DNA from: CAMDPA01 sp965223035
Lineage (GTDB): Bacteria > Pseudomonadota > Alphaproteobacteria > Rhizobiales > Hyphomicrobiaceae
DNA: 64,000 nt
Assembly: GCA_965223035.1 (NCBI GenBank)
Contig: OZ244980.1
Location: 4,836,001-4,900,000 of the forward strand
Direction of reading: 5' to 3'
Below the pieces are notes generated by a model, which had not been told where the DNA came from, searched no databases, and saw only the letters and a program-made list of their open reading frames with translations. Of this stretch, positions 25,718-34,587 are shown one piece after another; the stretch's first letter is position 1, and every line of letters starts with the position of its first letter. The position numbers were made by a program, and so were the translations under genes.

Positions 25718-26360
25718 AGCAACCTCCTTGTGCGCGCTACACCTCTGCGAACCGCCCTGAGTTCGGACTTAGAGCCCCCTGAGGTCACAAGCGTGACACG
25801 CACACATACAGTTAACCCGCTCGCTCAGCGCCAAATGCTTCACGCAGAACGTAGATCTGATAGTCACCCTTGAGAACGCACCACTTAACTCAAGCAACAG
25901 CACTTGCGCCTTTCGGCCTGGCAATCTTTGCTTAACCGTGCACTTGTAGGTAACGGTTTATTAACCACACTGGCGAAGGTCTTGCAAGGCACGGTTTGAA
26001 TGGCCACACATGCGTTCAGTGCGCCGATTACTCTGGGGACAACTCACGATTCGCACGCGATTTTAGGGGATATCCCGCTGACTCTGTGGATTTTTTTGCA
26101 ATTTTGGAACCGCGCTCGCCGCGCCCGATCCTGACCGAAAAATGAAAATTGTTTTTACGTTTTGCGCGCTTCAGTGAGATCAAATTAGATCGTCCCCGTC
26201 GGCAACACGGCACTTGAAACAATGGAGATTTCTACAACGACGAAGGGGTCTGGCGCGCCGCCAAATGTTGTAGAACTGTCACATTTGGAAACAATCTCTG
26301 CGGCGAGCCAAGCGGCCTACAAGGCATTGGACAACTCGTTTCCGCCACGCGTCGCCAGCG
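25718..26360. promoter_or_regulatory. AT-rich region upstream of rhodanese-dnaA; candidate origin/control region
   Basis: 643 bases without a gene, clearly more AT-rich than the rest of the window. It holds TTAACCACA (25961-25969, one mismatch to a DnaA box) and TGTGGATTT (26085-26093, two mismatches). AT clusters include GATTTTTTTGC and TTGTTTTTACGTTTTGC. GANTC methylation sites lie at 26048-26052 (GATTC) and 26080-26084 (GACTC). At minimum it carries the promoter for rhodanese-dnaA. Part of it could be the chromosomal origin, but in several alphaproteobacteria oriC lies elsewhere, so this is a candidate only. Confidence 0.45.
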
Positions 26361-26627
26361 CTAGGCTTCCAATGCGTTGACACGGGCAGTGAGTCGCGAA
26401 ATTTTGCGGCTGGCGGCGCGCCGATGGATCACGCCTTTCTGGGCGGTCCGCGCTAGCGTCGGTTCGGCGGTCTTCAGCGCCGCCAGTGCCGCGCCTTTAT
26501 CGCCAGACGCAATCGCCTCATTCACTTTTCTCACCTCGGTCTTCAGCCGCGAGCGACGTGCCTTGTTGACCTCGGTACGCCGCGCAATTTTGCGGGTGGC
26601 CTTTTTCGCCGATCGGGTATTTGCCAT
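26361..26627 (-). CDS. rpsT: 30S ribosomal protein S20
   Basis: An 88-residue basic protein, MANTRSAKKATRKIARRTEV, with the family's lysine/arginine-rich helices and KGVIHRRAASRKISRLTARV near the end; full length. It binds 16S rRNA in the small subunit. Its position near dnaA is typical of alphaproteobacteria, although here a 640-base AT-rich gap and a rhodanese gene separate them. AGGAACG precedes the ATG. Confidence 0.98.
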   Translation of the reverse strand: MANTRSAKKATRKIARRTEVNKARRSRLKTEVRKVNEAIASGDKGAALAALKTAEPTLARTAQKGVIHRRAASRKISRLTARVNALEA

Positions 26628-26910
26628 GTTGATCGTTCCTGCAACTTGTTGCGCTCAGGGCAGATTTATGCTCTGACGTTGGTCGCGAACGGCATCGGAG
26701 CGAGATCATCGTCGAGCGTTCGCGCGAAGTCGAGCGTTCGCGTAAAAGGGGGTTATCGCCAGAGGGTTAAGACCTCGGACGGTGCACGGCCACGGTTCAT
26801 AACCTTGTTGGCGCGTCAGGTCAACGATCGCTGCGGCCGCGCGCGCTCGACTGCCGGCGAATAGACAGCTTGAGCGAGGCTGATGGACGGCGTTAGCGCC
26901 GGGGGGCATC
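26628..26910. other. Divergent spacer rpsT / sxtJ-like gene
   Basis: 283 bases holding the rpsT promoter. GTCGAGCGTTCGCG occurs twice (26710-26744). No gene is recognised. Confidence 0.4.
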
Positions 26911-27324
26911 ATGTCGTCAAACTTTCACGAGCGCTTAGAACAAGACGCCGTTCCTTTACCTTCGGATCGATCCACCGGGTTGGTGTTTACGGTCGTTGCG
27001 CTGGTTGTCGCCTACCTGTGGCGCAGCAACGAGACGGTTCTGTACGCCGCTGGCATAGCGGCGGGGGTGTTGGCCGCCGTCAGCCTGCTGGTGCCGCGGC
27101 TGCTGCATCCACTCAATGTCGGCTGGATGAAGTTCGCCCTCATCATCAATAAAGTGATGAGCCCGATCATCATGTTGGTGCTGTTTGCCGTCGCCATCGT
27201 GCCGGCTGGGCTTTTGATGCAATTGCGGGCCGATCCCCTGCGGCGGCGGCGTCAGCCCGATGCAAACAGCTATTGGATCGAGCGCGAACGCGACATGTCC
27301 GCCAATATGGCCAACCAATTCTGA
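26911..27324 (+). CDS. SxtJ-family membrane protein
   Basis: A 137-residue protein with three hydrophobic segments: LVFTVVALVVAYLWRS, AAGIAAGVLAAVSLLVPRLL, and KVMSPIIMLVLFAVAIVPAG preceded by NVGWMKFALIIN. It ends in a charged tail (RRRRQPDANSYWIERERD). The LHPLNVGWMKFA...MSPIIM pattern and the neighbours identify the SxtJ family, first named from the saxitoxin cluster, where its function is unknown. A strong G-rich ribosome site precedes the ATG. First gene of a three-gene set with DUF5989 and the carbamoyltransferase. Confidence 0.82.
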   Translation: MSSNFHERLEQDAVPLPSDRSTGLVFTVVALVVAYLWRSNETVLYAAGIAAGVLAAVSLLVPRLLHPLNVGWMKFALIINKVMSPIIMLVLFAVAIVPAGLLMQLRADPLRRRRQPDANSYWIERERDMSANMANQF

Positions 27325-27457
27325 CTGGCCGTGTCTGCGCCCGCGTCAACGTCAATTGAGGAGCGGCCCGCGCTGCGGCTTGCCAGCCGCGACCGACAAC
27401 AGAGGCGGTGTCGAGGCGCCACCTGAACGTGGTTTGATATTATTTGGAGACGGGGAA

Positions 27458-27610
27458 ATGCTGTCGCTGATCAAGGAGTTGGCCGCGTATATGAGCGCCA
27501 GGAAAAAATGGTGGTTGCTGCCGGTGATCGCCGTTCTTGTGATCGTTGGCGGATTGTTGGTGTTGGCCCAAGGCTCGGCCGTTGCGCCGTTTATATACAC
27601 CGTCTTCTAA
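27458..27610 (+). CDS. DUF5989 small membrane protein
   Basis: A 50-residue protein: an amphipathic N-terminus (MLSLIKELAAYMSARKKWW), then one hydrophobic helix (LLPVIAVLVIVGGLLVLAQ) and the ending SAVAPFIYTVF, typical of DUF5989. GGAGACGGGGAA lies directly before the ATG. It belongs with the SxtJ-like gene upstream and the carbamoyltransferase downstream. Such triplets recur in bacterial genomes; the small proteins may anchor or assist a membrane-associated carbamoylation step (inference). A family B repeat begins immediately after its stop codon. Confidence 0.85.
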   Translation: MLSLIKELAAYMSARKKWWLLPVIAVLVIVGGLLVLAQGSAVAPFIYTVF

Positions 27611-27611
27611 A

Positions 27612-27728
27612 GCGTTTCAGCGTGAGCTGGAACCCTCCCGGTCCGCCAGCCGGCCCCTTGCACCAGCGTGCCATTGGGGGCTGGCTGGGGTTCGGGCCGG
27701 TCAGCTTGAGCGGCCTGAGGTGGACATG
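27612..27728. repeat. Family B GC-rich repeat
   Basis: Starts GCGTTTCAGCGTGAGCTGG one base after the DUF5989 stop codon. It continues ACCCTCCCGGTCC, GTGCCATTGG and GGGCCGGTC, and ends GGCCTGAGGTGGACATG. It separates DUF5989 from the carbamoyltransferase. Confidence 0.75.
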
Positions 27729-27862
27729 AATGAAAGCCCCGGCTCAACGCTGCAGGGCTGCGTGAGAGTTTGGGCGCGACGGGTTTTATCCAGCCCATAT
27801 TCTCGCCGTATCAGTCGCGCAGCCATGGCGCCTGTGTGACCTCGGCAAAGCAGGGACTGACC

Positions 27863-29701
27863 ATGTGGATTCTCGGGATATCTGCCTTTTACCACGACAG
27901 TGCCGCCGCGCTGTTGGGCGACGGCAAGATCGTGGCAGCTGCGCAAGAGGAACGCTTCACGCGCAAAAAACATGACGCTGGCTTTCCTGCGCACGCAATC
28001 GCCTACTGCCTCGAAGAAGCGGGTCTGGCCTTCGACGACCTTGACCATATTGCGTTCTTTGAAAAACCGTTGCTCAAATTCGAGCGCTTGCTGGAGACCT
28101 ACCTAGCGAACGCGCCGCGTGGCTACCAATCGTTTCGGATGGCGCTGCCGGTCTGGCTCAAAGAGAAGCTGTTCCAGAAGGCCGGGATGGTTAAGGCGCT
28201 CAAGGCGTTCTCCAGTTCCGGCCGTGGGATCGAGGAGAAGCTGCTGTTCGCTGAGCACCACCAGAGCCACGCAGCCTCCGCGTTTTTCGCCTCACCGTTC
28301 GACGAGGCCGTGGTGCTGACCATGGATGGGGTTGGCGAGTGGGCGACCACATCAGTCGCCATCGGCCGCGGTTCGGACCTTGAAACGGTGCGGGAGATCC
28401 ATTGGCCGCATAGCCTCGGACTGCTCTATTCGGCCTTCACCTATTACACCGGCTTTCGCGTCAATTCCGGCGAATACAAGGTGATGGGCTTGGCGCCCTA
28501 TGGCGAACCCAAGTATGTCGATCTCATTCTCGACAACCTGATGGACCTCAAACCGGACGGTAGCTTCTGGCTCGACCAAAGCTATTTCAATTATGCCACC
28601 GGGTTGACCATGACGTCGAAGAAGTTCGACGCGCTGTTCGGCGCGCCACCGCGGGCCAGCGAGGCCCGACTCGAGCAGCGCCACATGGATTTGGCGGCCT
28701 CGGTGCAGAAGGTCACCGAGGAGGTGATGCTACGGATGACGCGCGATCTTGCGAAAACCTACGGTATTCCGAACCTGTGCATGGCTGGCGGCGTTGCACT
28801 GAACTGTGTCGCAAACGGCCATATCCTGCGCGATCGCGCCTTTGACAGGGTCTGGGTGCAGCCGGCGGCGGGCGACGCCGGCGGCGCGTTGGGCGCAGCC
28901 TATGCCGCCTACCATCTGCACGCTAGGCAACCGCGCCGCCTCAATGGGGCGTTGGACGGCATGCAGGGGAGCTACTTGGGCCCGGCCTTCGATCAGGAGG
29001 AGATCGAACGGCGACTGGCCGGTGCCGGTGCTCGGTTCACGTTGCACGACGATGCGGCCAGCATTGAACGCACCGTAAACGCCCTCATCGATGGACATGC
29101 GGTCGGGTGGTTCCAAGGCCGGATGGAGTACGGGCCACGCGCGCTGGGCGCCCGCTCGATCCTCGGCGATCCCCGCAACCCGCAGATGCAAAAGACCCTC
29201 AATCTCAAAATCAAGTATCGCGAGAGCTTCCGGCCGTTTGCGCCTTCGGTGTTGGCCGAAGACGTGCAGGAGTACTTCAAGCTGGACGTGGCCAGCCCCT
29301 ACATGCTGATGGTGGCCGACGTGCTGGATAATCGGCGACGGTCGATGACCGCCCGGGAACAGGCGTTGTTCGGCATCGACAAGCTGAACGTGCCGCGCTC
29401 TGACATTCCCGCGGTCACCCATGTCGATTACTCGGCCCGCATCCAGACCGTGCACAAGGAGACCAACCCGCGCTACCACGCGCTGATCTCCGGCTTCAAG
29501 GCCCGCACCGGCTGCCCGGTCGTGGTCAACACCAGCTTCAATGTGCGCGGCGAACCGATCGTACGCACGCCGGAAGACGCGTTCCGATGCTTCATGGGTT
29601 GCGAGATGGAAACGCTGGTCGTCGGCAACTGCGTGCTCGATAAGGCCGAGCAGGACCCTGCGCTCGCCGTCGACTACAAGGACAGGTTCGAACTGGATTG
29701 A
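27863..29701 (+). CDS. Carbamoyltransferase (NodU/CmcH/SxtI family)
   Basis: A 612-residue two-domain enzyme. The N-terminal Kae1/TobZ-like domain has ILGISAFYHDSAAALL, QEERFTRKKHD, the metal motif EHHQSHAASAFF and VLTMDGVGEWATTS. The C-terminal YrdC-like/carbamoyl domain has YGPRALGARSILGDPRN, KIKYRESFRPFAPSVL and CPVVVNTSFNVRGEPIV. These enzymes use carbamoyl phosphate and ATP to place a carbamoyl group on a hydroxyl of a small molecule or sugar. Start MWILGI has AGGGA upstream. With the SxtJ and DUF5989 genes it matches the sxtI-J-K gene set. The acceptor is unknown. Confidence 0.93.
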   Translation: MWILGISAFYHDSAAALLGDGKIVAAAQEERFTRKKHDAGFPAHAIAYCLEEAGLAFDDLDHIAFFEKPLLKFERLLETYLANAPRGYQSFRMALPVWLKEKLFQKAGMVKALKAFSSSGRGIEEKLLFAEHHQSHAASAFFASPFDEAVVLTMDGVGEWATTSVAIGRGSDLETVREIHWPHSLGLLYSAFTYYTGFRVNSGEYKVMGLAPYGEPKYVDLILDNLMDLKPDGSFWLDQSYFNYATGLTMTSKKFDALFGAPPRASEARLEQRHMDLAASVQKVTEEVMLRMTRDLAKTYGIPNLCMAGGVALNCVANGHILRDRAFDRVWVQPAAGDAGGALGAAYAAYHLHARQPRRLNGALDGMQGSYLGPAFDQEEIERRLAGAGARFTLHDDAASIERTVNALIDGHAVGWFQGRMEYGPRALGARSILGDPRNPQMQKTLNLKIKYRESFRPFAPSVLAEDVQEYFKLDVASPYMLMVADVLDNRRRSMTAREQALFGIDKLNVPRSDIPAVTHVDYSARIQTVHKETNPRYHALISGFKARTGCPVVVNTSFNVRGEPIVRTPEDAFRCFMGCEMETLVVGNCVLDKAEQDPALAVDYKDRFELD

Positions 29702-30252
29702 CGTGGGGCACTCCGCCCCGTTGAACCGCGGCTGGCCCACCCGCCAGCGGCCCTACCGCACGACGGCGGTGGGCGCTCGCCGGGCTGCGACCACCGCGGC
29801 TCGATCGTGATGGCTTGATGGCCCGCGCCAGCCGCGGGTCGGATCCCAGATCACATCAATCTTGGACGAGCGTGGGCGCTGCCAGAAGACCGCGCTTGGC
29901 CGGCAGGTCGGGGACCGCCAACACGATCCCGCCTCGGGCCGCACGGACGCTGGCGGTCGCACGTCATAGCGTTGCAAGGTTGGCTGGAGCCATCCCGCTG
30001 TCTGCCCGGCCATGAAATGGCATGATGTTCTGGGTGGCGAGTGGAGCAATCGGGCGGGGCAGCGGGCCGGCTCGAGCGATTCCGCCTTTAGCGGACATGA
30101 TGTCAGGCCGACAGGATCGAGATCATCGTGCCTTGAATTGGAACTGCAAAGCCAGTTCCGATTCAAGGCGCAAAGATCATCGCTCTTAAAGTGTAGAGCA
30201 ACTTTCTGGCTTTGATCGGGATCGTTCCGATTCCGATCAAAGGCAGGTTGCT
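29702..30252. other. Convergent intergenic region filled by repeats
   Basis: Between the carbamoyltransferase and the convergent mannose-1-phosphate guanylyltransferase. Contains one family B and one family A composite repeat. No gene seen. Confidence 0.5.
29969..30102. repeat. Family B GC-rich repeat
   Basis: GCGTTGCAAGGTTGGCTGG, AGCCATCCCGCTG, CCCGGCCATG, ATGGCATGATG, GGGCAGCGGGCCGGC, ending TTCCGCCTTTAGCGGACATGA. Slightly longer than other copies. Confidence 0.7.
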
Positions 30253-30256
30253 CTAG
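30118..30256. repeat. Family A composite repeat; supplies a stop codon
   Basis: Left module GAGATCATCGTGCC with GAATTGGAACTG / CAGTTCCGATTC arms, linker GATCATCGCTCTTAAAGTG, right module TTTGATCGGGATCG hairpin ending GCAGGTTGCTCTAG. The terminal TAG on the minus strand (30255-30253) is the stop codon of the guanylyltransferase. Confidence 0.92.
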
Positions 30257-31707
30257 CGCGTTTCGTCGGGCGCTCGGTGATAGACGTCTTCGGACCTGAC
30301 AATGTCGTCCTCGCCGAGATAAGTTCCGATCTGAACCTCGATCAGCTCAAGCGGTACTTTGCCAGGGTTCTCCAAGCGATGCCAATCCGTGGCGATGATG
30401 TAGACGCTTTCGTTTTCGCGCACCAGCTTTTCGGAGTCGCCGACGACGACCCGTGCCGTGCCTTGCACCACGACCCAATGCTCCGAGCGGTGATGATGCA
30501 TCTGCATCGACAGTTTGCCACCCGGCTTGACGTGCAGGAGCTTGACCTGGAAGCGCTGACCGATCGAGAGCGTCTCAAAGAACCCCCAGGGCCGATAATT
30601 GCGCAGGTGCTGTTCCTGCTCCTTGCGATTTGAGTCGCGCAAGCGCCGAACGATGGTCGAGACCTCTTGGCTGCGCGATTTGTCGGCCACCAACAGGGCA
30701 TCGGGGGTATCGACGATCACCAGGTCGCGAACGCCGATGGTCGACACCAACCCCTTCTCACTGTGGATGTAGCAACCGTGCGTGTCTTCGAGCACCGAAG
30801 CGCAATTGACGAAGTTGCCACTGTCGTCGTGTGGGGCGACATCCCACAGCGATGACCACGAGCCGACATCATTCCAGCCAACATCGATCGGCAGCATTGC
30901 CGCCGCCTTGGTTTTCTCCATCACCGCGAAATCGATGGAGATCGACGGGGCCGCTGCGAAGCTGGCCCGATCCAGGCGGACGAACCCTAGGTCGGCAACT
31001 GCCGCATCCAACGCAGCCCGGGCGGCTTCGAGGATTTGCGGCTCCAGTCGCGCGAGCTCGTCAATGAACGTGCGCAGATGTAGAACGAAAATACCGCTGT
31101 TCCAGCAATATCCGCCCTGGGCCAGGTAGGCCTCGGCGGTCTTGGCGTCAGGCTTTTCAACGAACGCGCGCACATCGAACGCGGTGCCGTTGAAGCCGTC
31201 CAACGGTTGGCCTTGTCGAATGTATCCATAGCCCGTGTGCGGCTCGTGGGGCTTGACGCCGAATAACACCAAGCGTCCCGTCACCGCGACTGCCGCTGCC
31301 CGCTTGACCGCAGCAACGAACGGCGCGGCGTGCTCCAAAACATGATCGGACGGCATCACAACCATGACGCCATCGGGATCATCCTTGGCCAAAGCCAGGG
31401 CGGCGACCGCAACGGCTGCGGCGGTGTTGCGGGCGATCGGCTCCAATATAATCGCCTGCGCGGTGATGCCGGCGCGGTCCAGCTGCTCTTGGACCAGAAA
31501 TCGATGGTCGTTGTTGCACATCACGAGCGGTGCCGCGAATCCGTCCTGTGCCGGTAGGCGCCCCAAGGTGGCACCGAGGAAACTGCCTTGCTGCCGACCA
31601 TGACCATTAAAAAAACTGATGAACTGCTTGGGATACATCGCACGGGACAGAGGCCAAAGGCGCGTACCGGAACCGCCTGACAAAATCACTGGATGAATAG
31701 CCGTCAT
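30253..31707 (-). CDS. Mannose-1-phosphate guanylyltransferase/mannose-6-phosphate isomerase
   Basis: A 484-residue bifunctional type II phosphomannose isomerase/GDP-mannose pyrophosphorylase. HPVILSGGSGTRLWPLSRAM is the pyrophosphorylase signature, FVEKPD the second active-site motif, and the C-terminal cupin has RPWGFFETLS and MQMHHHRSEHWVVVQGTARV. It supplies GDP-mannose for polysaccharide or glycan synthesis. The ATG at 31707 is chosen: GAGG lies upstream and the longer frame adds 56 unrelated residues. No glycosyltransferase genes are adjacent. The stop TAG is part of the family A repeat. Confidence 0.95.
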   Translation of the reverse strand: MTAIHPVILSGGSGTRLWPLSRAMYPKQFISFFNGHGRQQGSFLGATLGRLPAQDGFAAPLVMCNNDHRFLVQEQLDRAGITAQAIILEPIARNTAAAVAVAALALAKDDPDGVMVVMPSDHVLEHAAPFVAAVKRAAAVAVTGRLVLFGVKPHEPHTGYGYIRQGQPLDGFNGTAFDVRAFVEKPDAKTAEAYLAQGGYCWNSGIFVLHLRTFIDELARLEPQILEAARAALDAAVADLGFVRLDRASFAAAPSISIDFAVMEKTKAAAMLPIDVGWNDVGSWSSLWDVAPHDDSGNFVNCASVLEDTHGCYIHSEKGLVSTIGVRDLVIVDTPDALLVADKSRSQEVSTIVRRLRDSNRKEQEQHLRNYRPWGFFETLSIGQRFQVKLLHVKPGGKLSMQMHHHRSEHWVVVQGTARVVVGDSEKLVRENESVYIIATDWHRLENPGKVPLELIEVQIGTYLGEDDIVRSEDVYHRAPDETR

Positions 31708-32529
31708 GTATAGCCTCGGTCTGATGTCCTGACGCTGTGGCGCCACGTACAGTGCGGGTTCAATCACCAAATGCTGTTCGTCAGAGTGATGCTCTGCTTC
31801 GGTCGGACGCGAATGTGGCAGCAGCAAGCCCTCGATCGCAACCGTCACCGGTCGTGGTACCGCAAACGTGGCCATCCGACCCGTCTGGAAGTTCCTGCAT
31901 GATACCCACAGCGACCACCCCGATCATGAGCAAGCGATCATGAGCAAGCGATCATGAGCAAGCGATCATGGGGAGCCTGCGCCAGGGGCATTGGCCGCTG
32001 TGCGCCCGACCGGATCGGCAAAGCGGACCACCCAGCGTTGTTGCCGTCTTGGAAGGGATCAGTCGATCGATCTCGGTCTGCCCCAACCGAAATCGCAAAA
32101 TCGTTCAAGCTTGGGCCGGCCATGGGTCGGTTCAGCCCATAACTGAATACCGTCTATCAGCAGCCGCGTTGCAGCTCAAGTTGCCGCATGAGTCCGCATG
32201 TTGATGACGCCAAGCATCCCCAACCACTTGACGCTTTGGATCCGACGGATGGCGTCGGCGGAGGCGCGTGGGTGCAGGCGCCCGACGGCGCCGGCCTCTG
32301 CCAAACTCGTGTCAGGCGCCCGAACCTCGTTGAGCAGTTTGCTTGGCAGCCTGTGGCACCGCTGCATCGTCTGGTGCCTGATCCCGGTCAACGGTTCGGC
32401 GCCTTTGCCGGCGCGCCACCGGCCGCATTCCAGACCCGCTTCATCGTCAGCCTTAGCCGGTTCCGCCGCGCAGCCCAGCCGCCAGCGCCGTGAAGCGAAG
32501 CGGAACGACCGCCAGACGTCCAACGGCCG
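31708..32529. other. Long intergenic region without a recognisable gene
   Basis: 822 bases. It carries a 14-bp tandem array (31921-31966). Several overlapping frames exist on both strands, but none has a domain, signal or ribosome site I can support; GC-rich non-coding sequence easily gives such frames. It may be the remains of deleted genes. Confidence 0.4.
31921..31966. repeat. 14-bp tandem repeat, about three units
   Basis: CGATCATGAGCAAG repeated three times head to tail, with a fourth partial, diverged unit. Confidence 0.8.
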
Positions 32530-34584
32530 TTATCTACGTTGCTGCAGCCGTTCACGCAGATTACGCAATGAATCGGTGACGCTGCCCCGCGCCTCGGTTT
32601 CCTCCAACGGCGCGCTTGCCGGTGGGGCGACCGGCTTGCGCCGCAACGAGGAACCTTCACCAGCGCGCGCGACTTGCAGCGATGATAGCGGGCGGGCGAG
32701 TTGCGCCACGCCGCCATCGCCGCCCTTAGCCGATCCGTTGCCGGCCGCGGCTTCGTGCGGTGCAACCGAGGTCACACGTGCTGTCGCCTGGCCGTGGGCT
32801 TGGCCAACGGTTGCTTCGCCGTGCACCCCGTCGGAACTGGCTGGCTGCGCAGTGGGATCCGACTCGGGCTCGGAGAGGCCCATGGCATCGGCCAACATCG
32901 CGGTTTGATCAATGTCATATTGGCCGCAGATGCCCGAGGTCCGCCAACGATCGACGATCTCATCGAGGAAATTCTCATCACCCTCCGAGGCTTGCCAGCG
33001 CTCAGAGAAGCGTGCCGTAGAACTGCGTGGCAGGAACTCCCGTTGCAGTTCATCAAATCTGATGCGCACGGGAAGCGATACGCCGTCCCCGAAGGCAATC
33101 GCCTCGCGCTGGCCAAGGGCCGGCAGGAACTCCAGCAGCCCCGATCCGGTGTCTGACACCGCCGCATAGACGATCTCCTGATCCCGATCATTCGACATGC
33201 GCAGGGCAAAAACCGTATTGCATTGGGACAGGATCGTCGAATCGATTTCAGCTGGCCGCTGCGTGACGACGCAAAGCGATGCGCCGTATTTACGACCTTC
33301 TTTGGCGATTTTGGCAATCGCCCGCTTACAGGGTTCAAACGCTTGGTCGGCAACAGCCGGCACGTAACGGTGAGCCTCTTCGCACACCAAGGTAACGGGG
33401 ACCTTGCCTTCGCTCCACATCGCAAAATCGAAGGTCATCCGGCTCAAGACTGAAACGACCACATTGACGATCTCGGTGGGGATGCCAGTCAATTCGATAA
33501 TGCTGATCGGCTTGTTGTTGACAGGAACGCGGAATACCCGCCCCAAAATCTGCGCCATACCATCGTACACGGTCAGCGAGCCGAACATAAACGCATAGCG
33601 TGCATCGTGGCTGATGGAATCGATCCGCGATTTGAGCAAACGATAGGGCTGAAGATCTCTTTTATTCTCCAGCCTGCCCATGCGCTCATTGATCAAACGG
33701 GTCAGATCGGAAATCCTATAGGGCACCGGCGTGTCGACCGTATAGCGGCCAGCTTCGGACTGACCGCGTCGTCCGCCGGCTTCCTTTCGTCCCGTCATGC
33801 CGGACGCATAGCGCGCTTTACACACCGGGATCAGCTCTTGCAGGATTTCCGCCTCGGCGCGGCGGGTCGCCGTATCTCCGATCAAGACCTGGGCGGCTTC
33901 CTCAAAGGTCAGCAACCAGAACGGCAACTGCATGTTTCGAGGACTGATCACCTCTCCAAGATCATGGAACGCGGTGGCATATTCGTTATGGGCATCGAGC
34001 AACACGATATGCGCGGCAGGATTGGCCTGAAGGATCGATCGGAGGATCAATGCCGTGGTGCAAGACTTGCCGGTACCGGTGGTCCCCAACACGGCGAAAT
34101 GCTTGCCCAGCATGTCGTCGACGTTGACCATAGCGCGGATCGAGGAATCTTGCCGCAAGCGCCCGACGCTCACCGCGGATTTGCCGTCGCCGCAAAAGGC
34201 CTGCTCAAGCTCGCCGTTCATTGCCACGCGCACGCGGTCGCCAAGCGATGGATAGACAGTGACGCCGCGGTTGAATTTGCCGACCTTGTGTTGATCATCG
34301 CGCCACAACTCGCCCACCAAACCGAGTTCCGCGATCCAGATCTCGCTGTCGCCGTCGCGTTGTGCCGGCACCGGCACGCTCAGCGCCGAAACGATGGCAA
34401 GCACGACGGTGTCGGCTTGATCGATCGCAAGCAGGTTGCCCATCTCTGGCCGACAACGCGAGGCGCGCGGCTGCGGATCGTGCGCCCCATCCAGCAACGC
34501 AATGGCTTTGGAGCCAGTTACGGATACAATGCGTCCGATTGACTGATCCTTGGTCGCGCCGGCGGCGCTGAGCGAGAGCTGCAT
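32530..34584 (-). CDS. HerA-like ATPase/translocase (DUF87)
   Basis: A 684-residue P-loop ATPase of the HerA/FtsK class. The N-terminal 140 residues form the beta-barrel-like HAS domain, with SIGRIVSVTGSKAIALLDG at the start. Walker A is GTTGTGKS at 167-174, and IVLLDAHNEYATAF follows. Walker B is VTLVCEEAHRYVP, and QRPAEIDSTILSQCNTVFAL, then RMSND, is the conserved sensor/arginine region. The last 130 residues are low-complexity. HerA proteins form hexamers that move along DNA. It follows the histidine kinase gene by three bases, a translationally coupled pair. No NurA, Sir2 or DUF4297 partner is nearby. Confidence 0.92.
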   Translation of the reverse strand: MQLSLSAAGATKDQSIGRIVSVTGSKAIALLDGAHDPQPRASRCRPEMGNLLAIDQADTVVLAIVSALSVPVPAQRDGDSEIWIAELGLVGELWRDDQHKVGKFNRGVTVYPSLGDRVRVAMNGELEQAFCGDGKSAVSVGRLRQDSSIRAMVNVDDMLGKHFAVLGTTGTGKSCTTALILRSILQANPAAHIVLLDAHNEYATAFHDLGEVISPRNMQLPFWLLTFEEAAQVLIGDTATRRAEAEILQELIPVCKARYASGMTGRKEAGGRRGQSEAGRYTVDTPVPYRISDLTRLINERMGRLENKRDLQPYRLLKSRIDSISHDARYAFMFGSLTVYDGMAQILGRVFRVPVNNKPISIIELTGIPTEIVNVVVSVLSRMTFDFAMWSEGKVPVTLVCEEAHRYVPAVADQAFEPCKRAIAKIAKEGRKYGASLCVVTQRPAEIDSTILSQCNTVFALRMSNDRDQEIVYAAVSDTGSGLLEFLPALGQREAIAFGDGVSLPVRIRFDELQREFLPRSSTARFSERWQASEGDENFLDEIVDRWRTSGICGQYDIDQTAMLADAMGLSEPESDPTAQPASSDGVHGEATVGQAHGQATARVTSVAPHEAAAGNGSAKGGDGGVAQLARPLSSLQVARAGEGSSLRRKPVAPPASAPLEETEARGSVTDSLRNLRERLQQRR

Positions 34585-34587
34585 AGG

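Noticed and set aside
26706..26912. Minus-strand ORF upstream of rpsT (possible fpg remnant)
   Set aside because: No similarity to formamidopyrimidine glycosylase motifs could be seen; it covers duplicated GTCGAGCGTTCGCG sequence.
32176..32523. Small protein gene between the guanylyltransferase and HerA genes
   Set aside because: Several overlapping frames compete on both strands and none has a signal, domain or convincing start.
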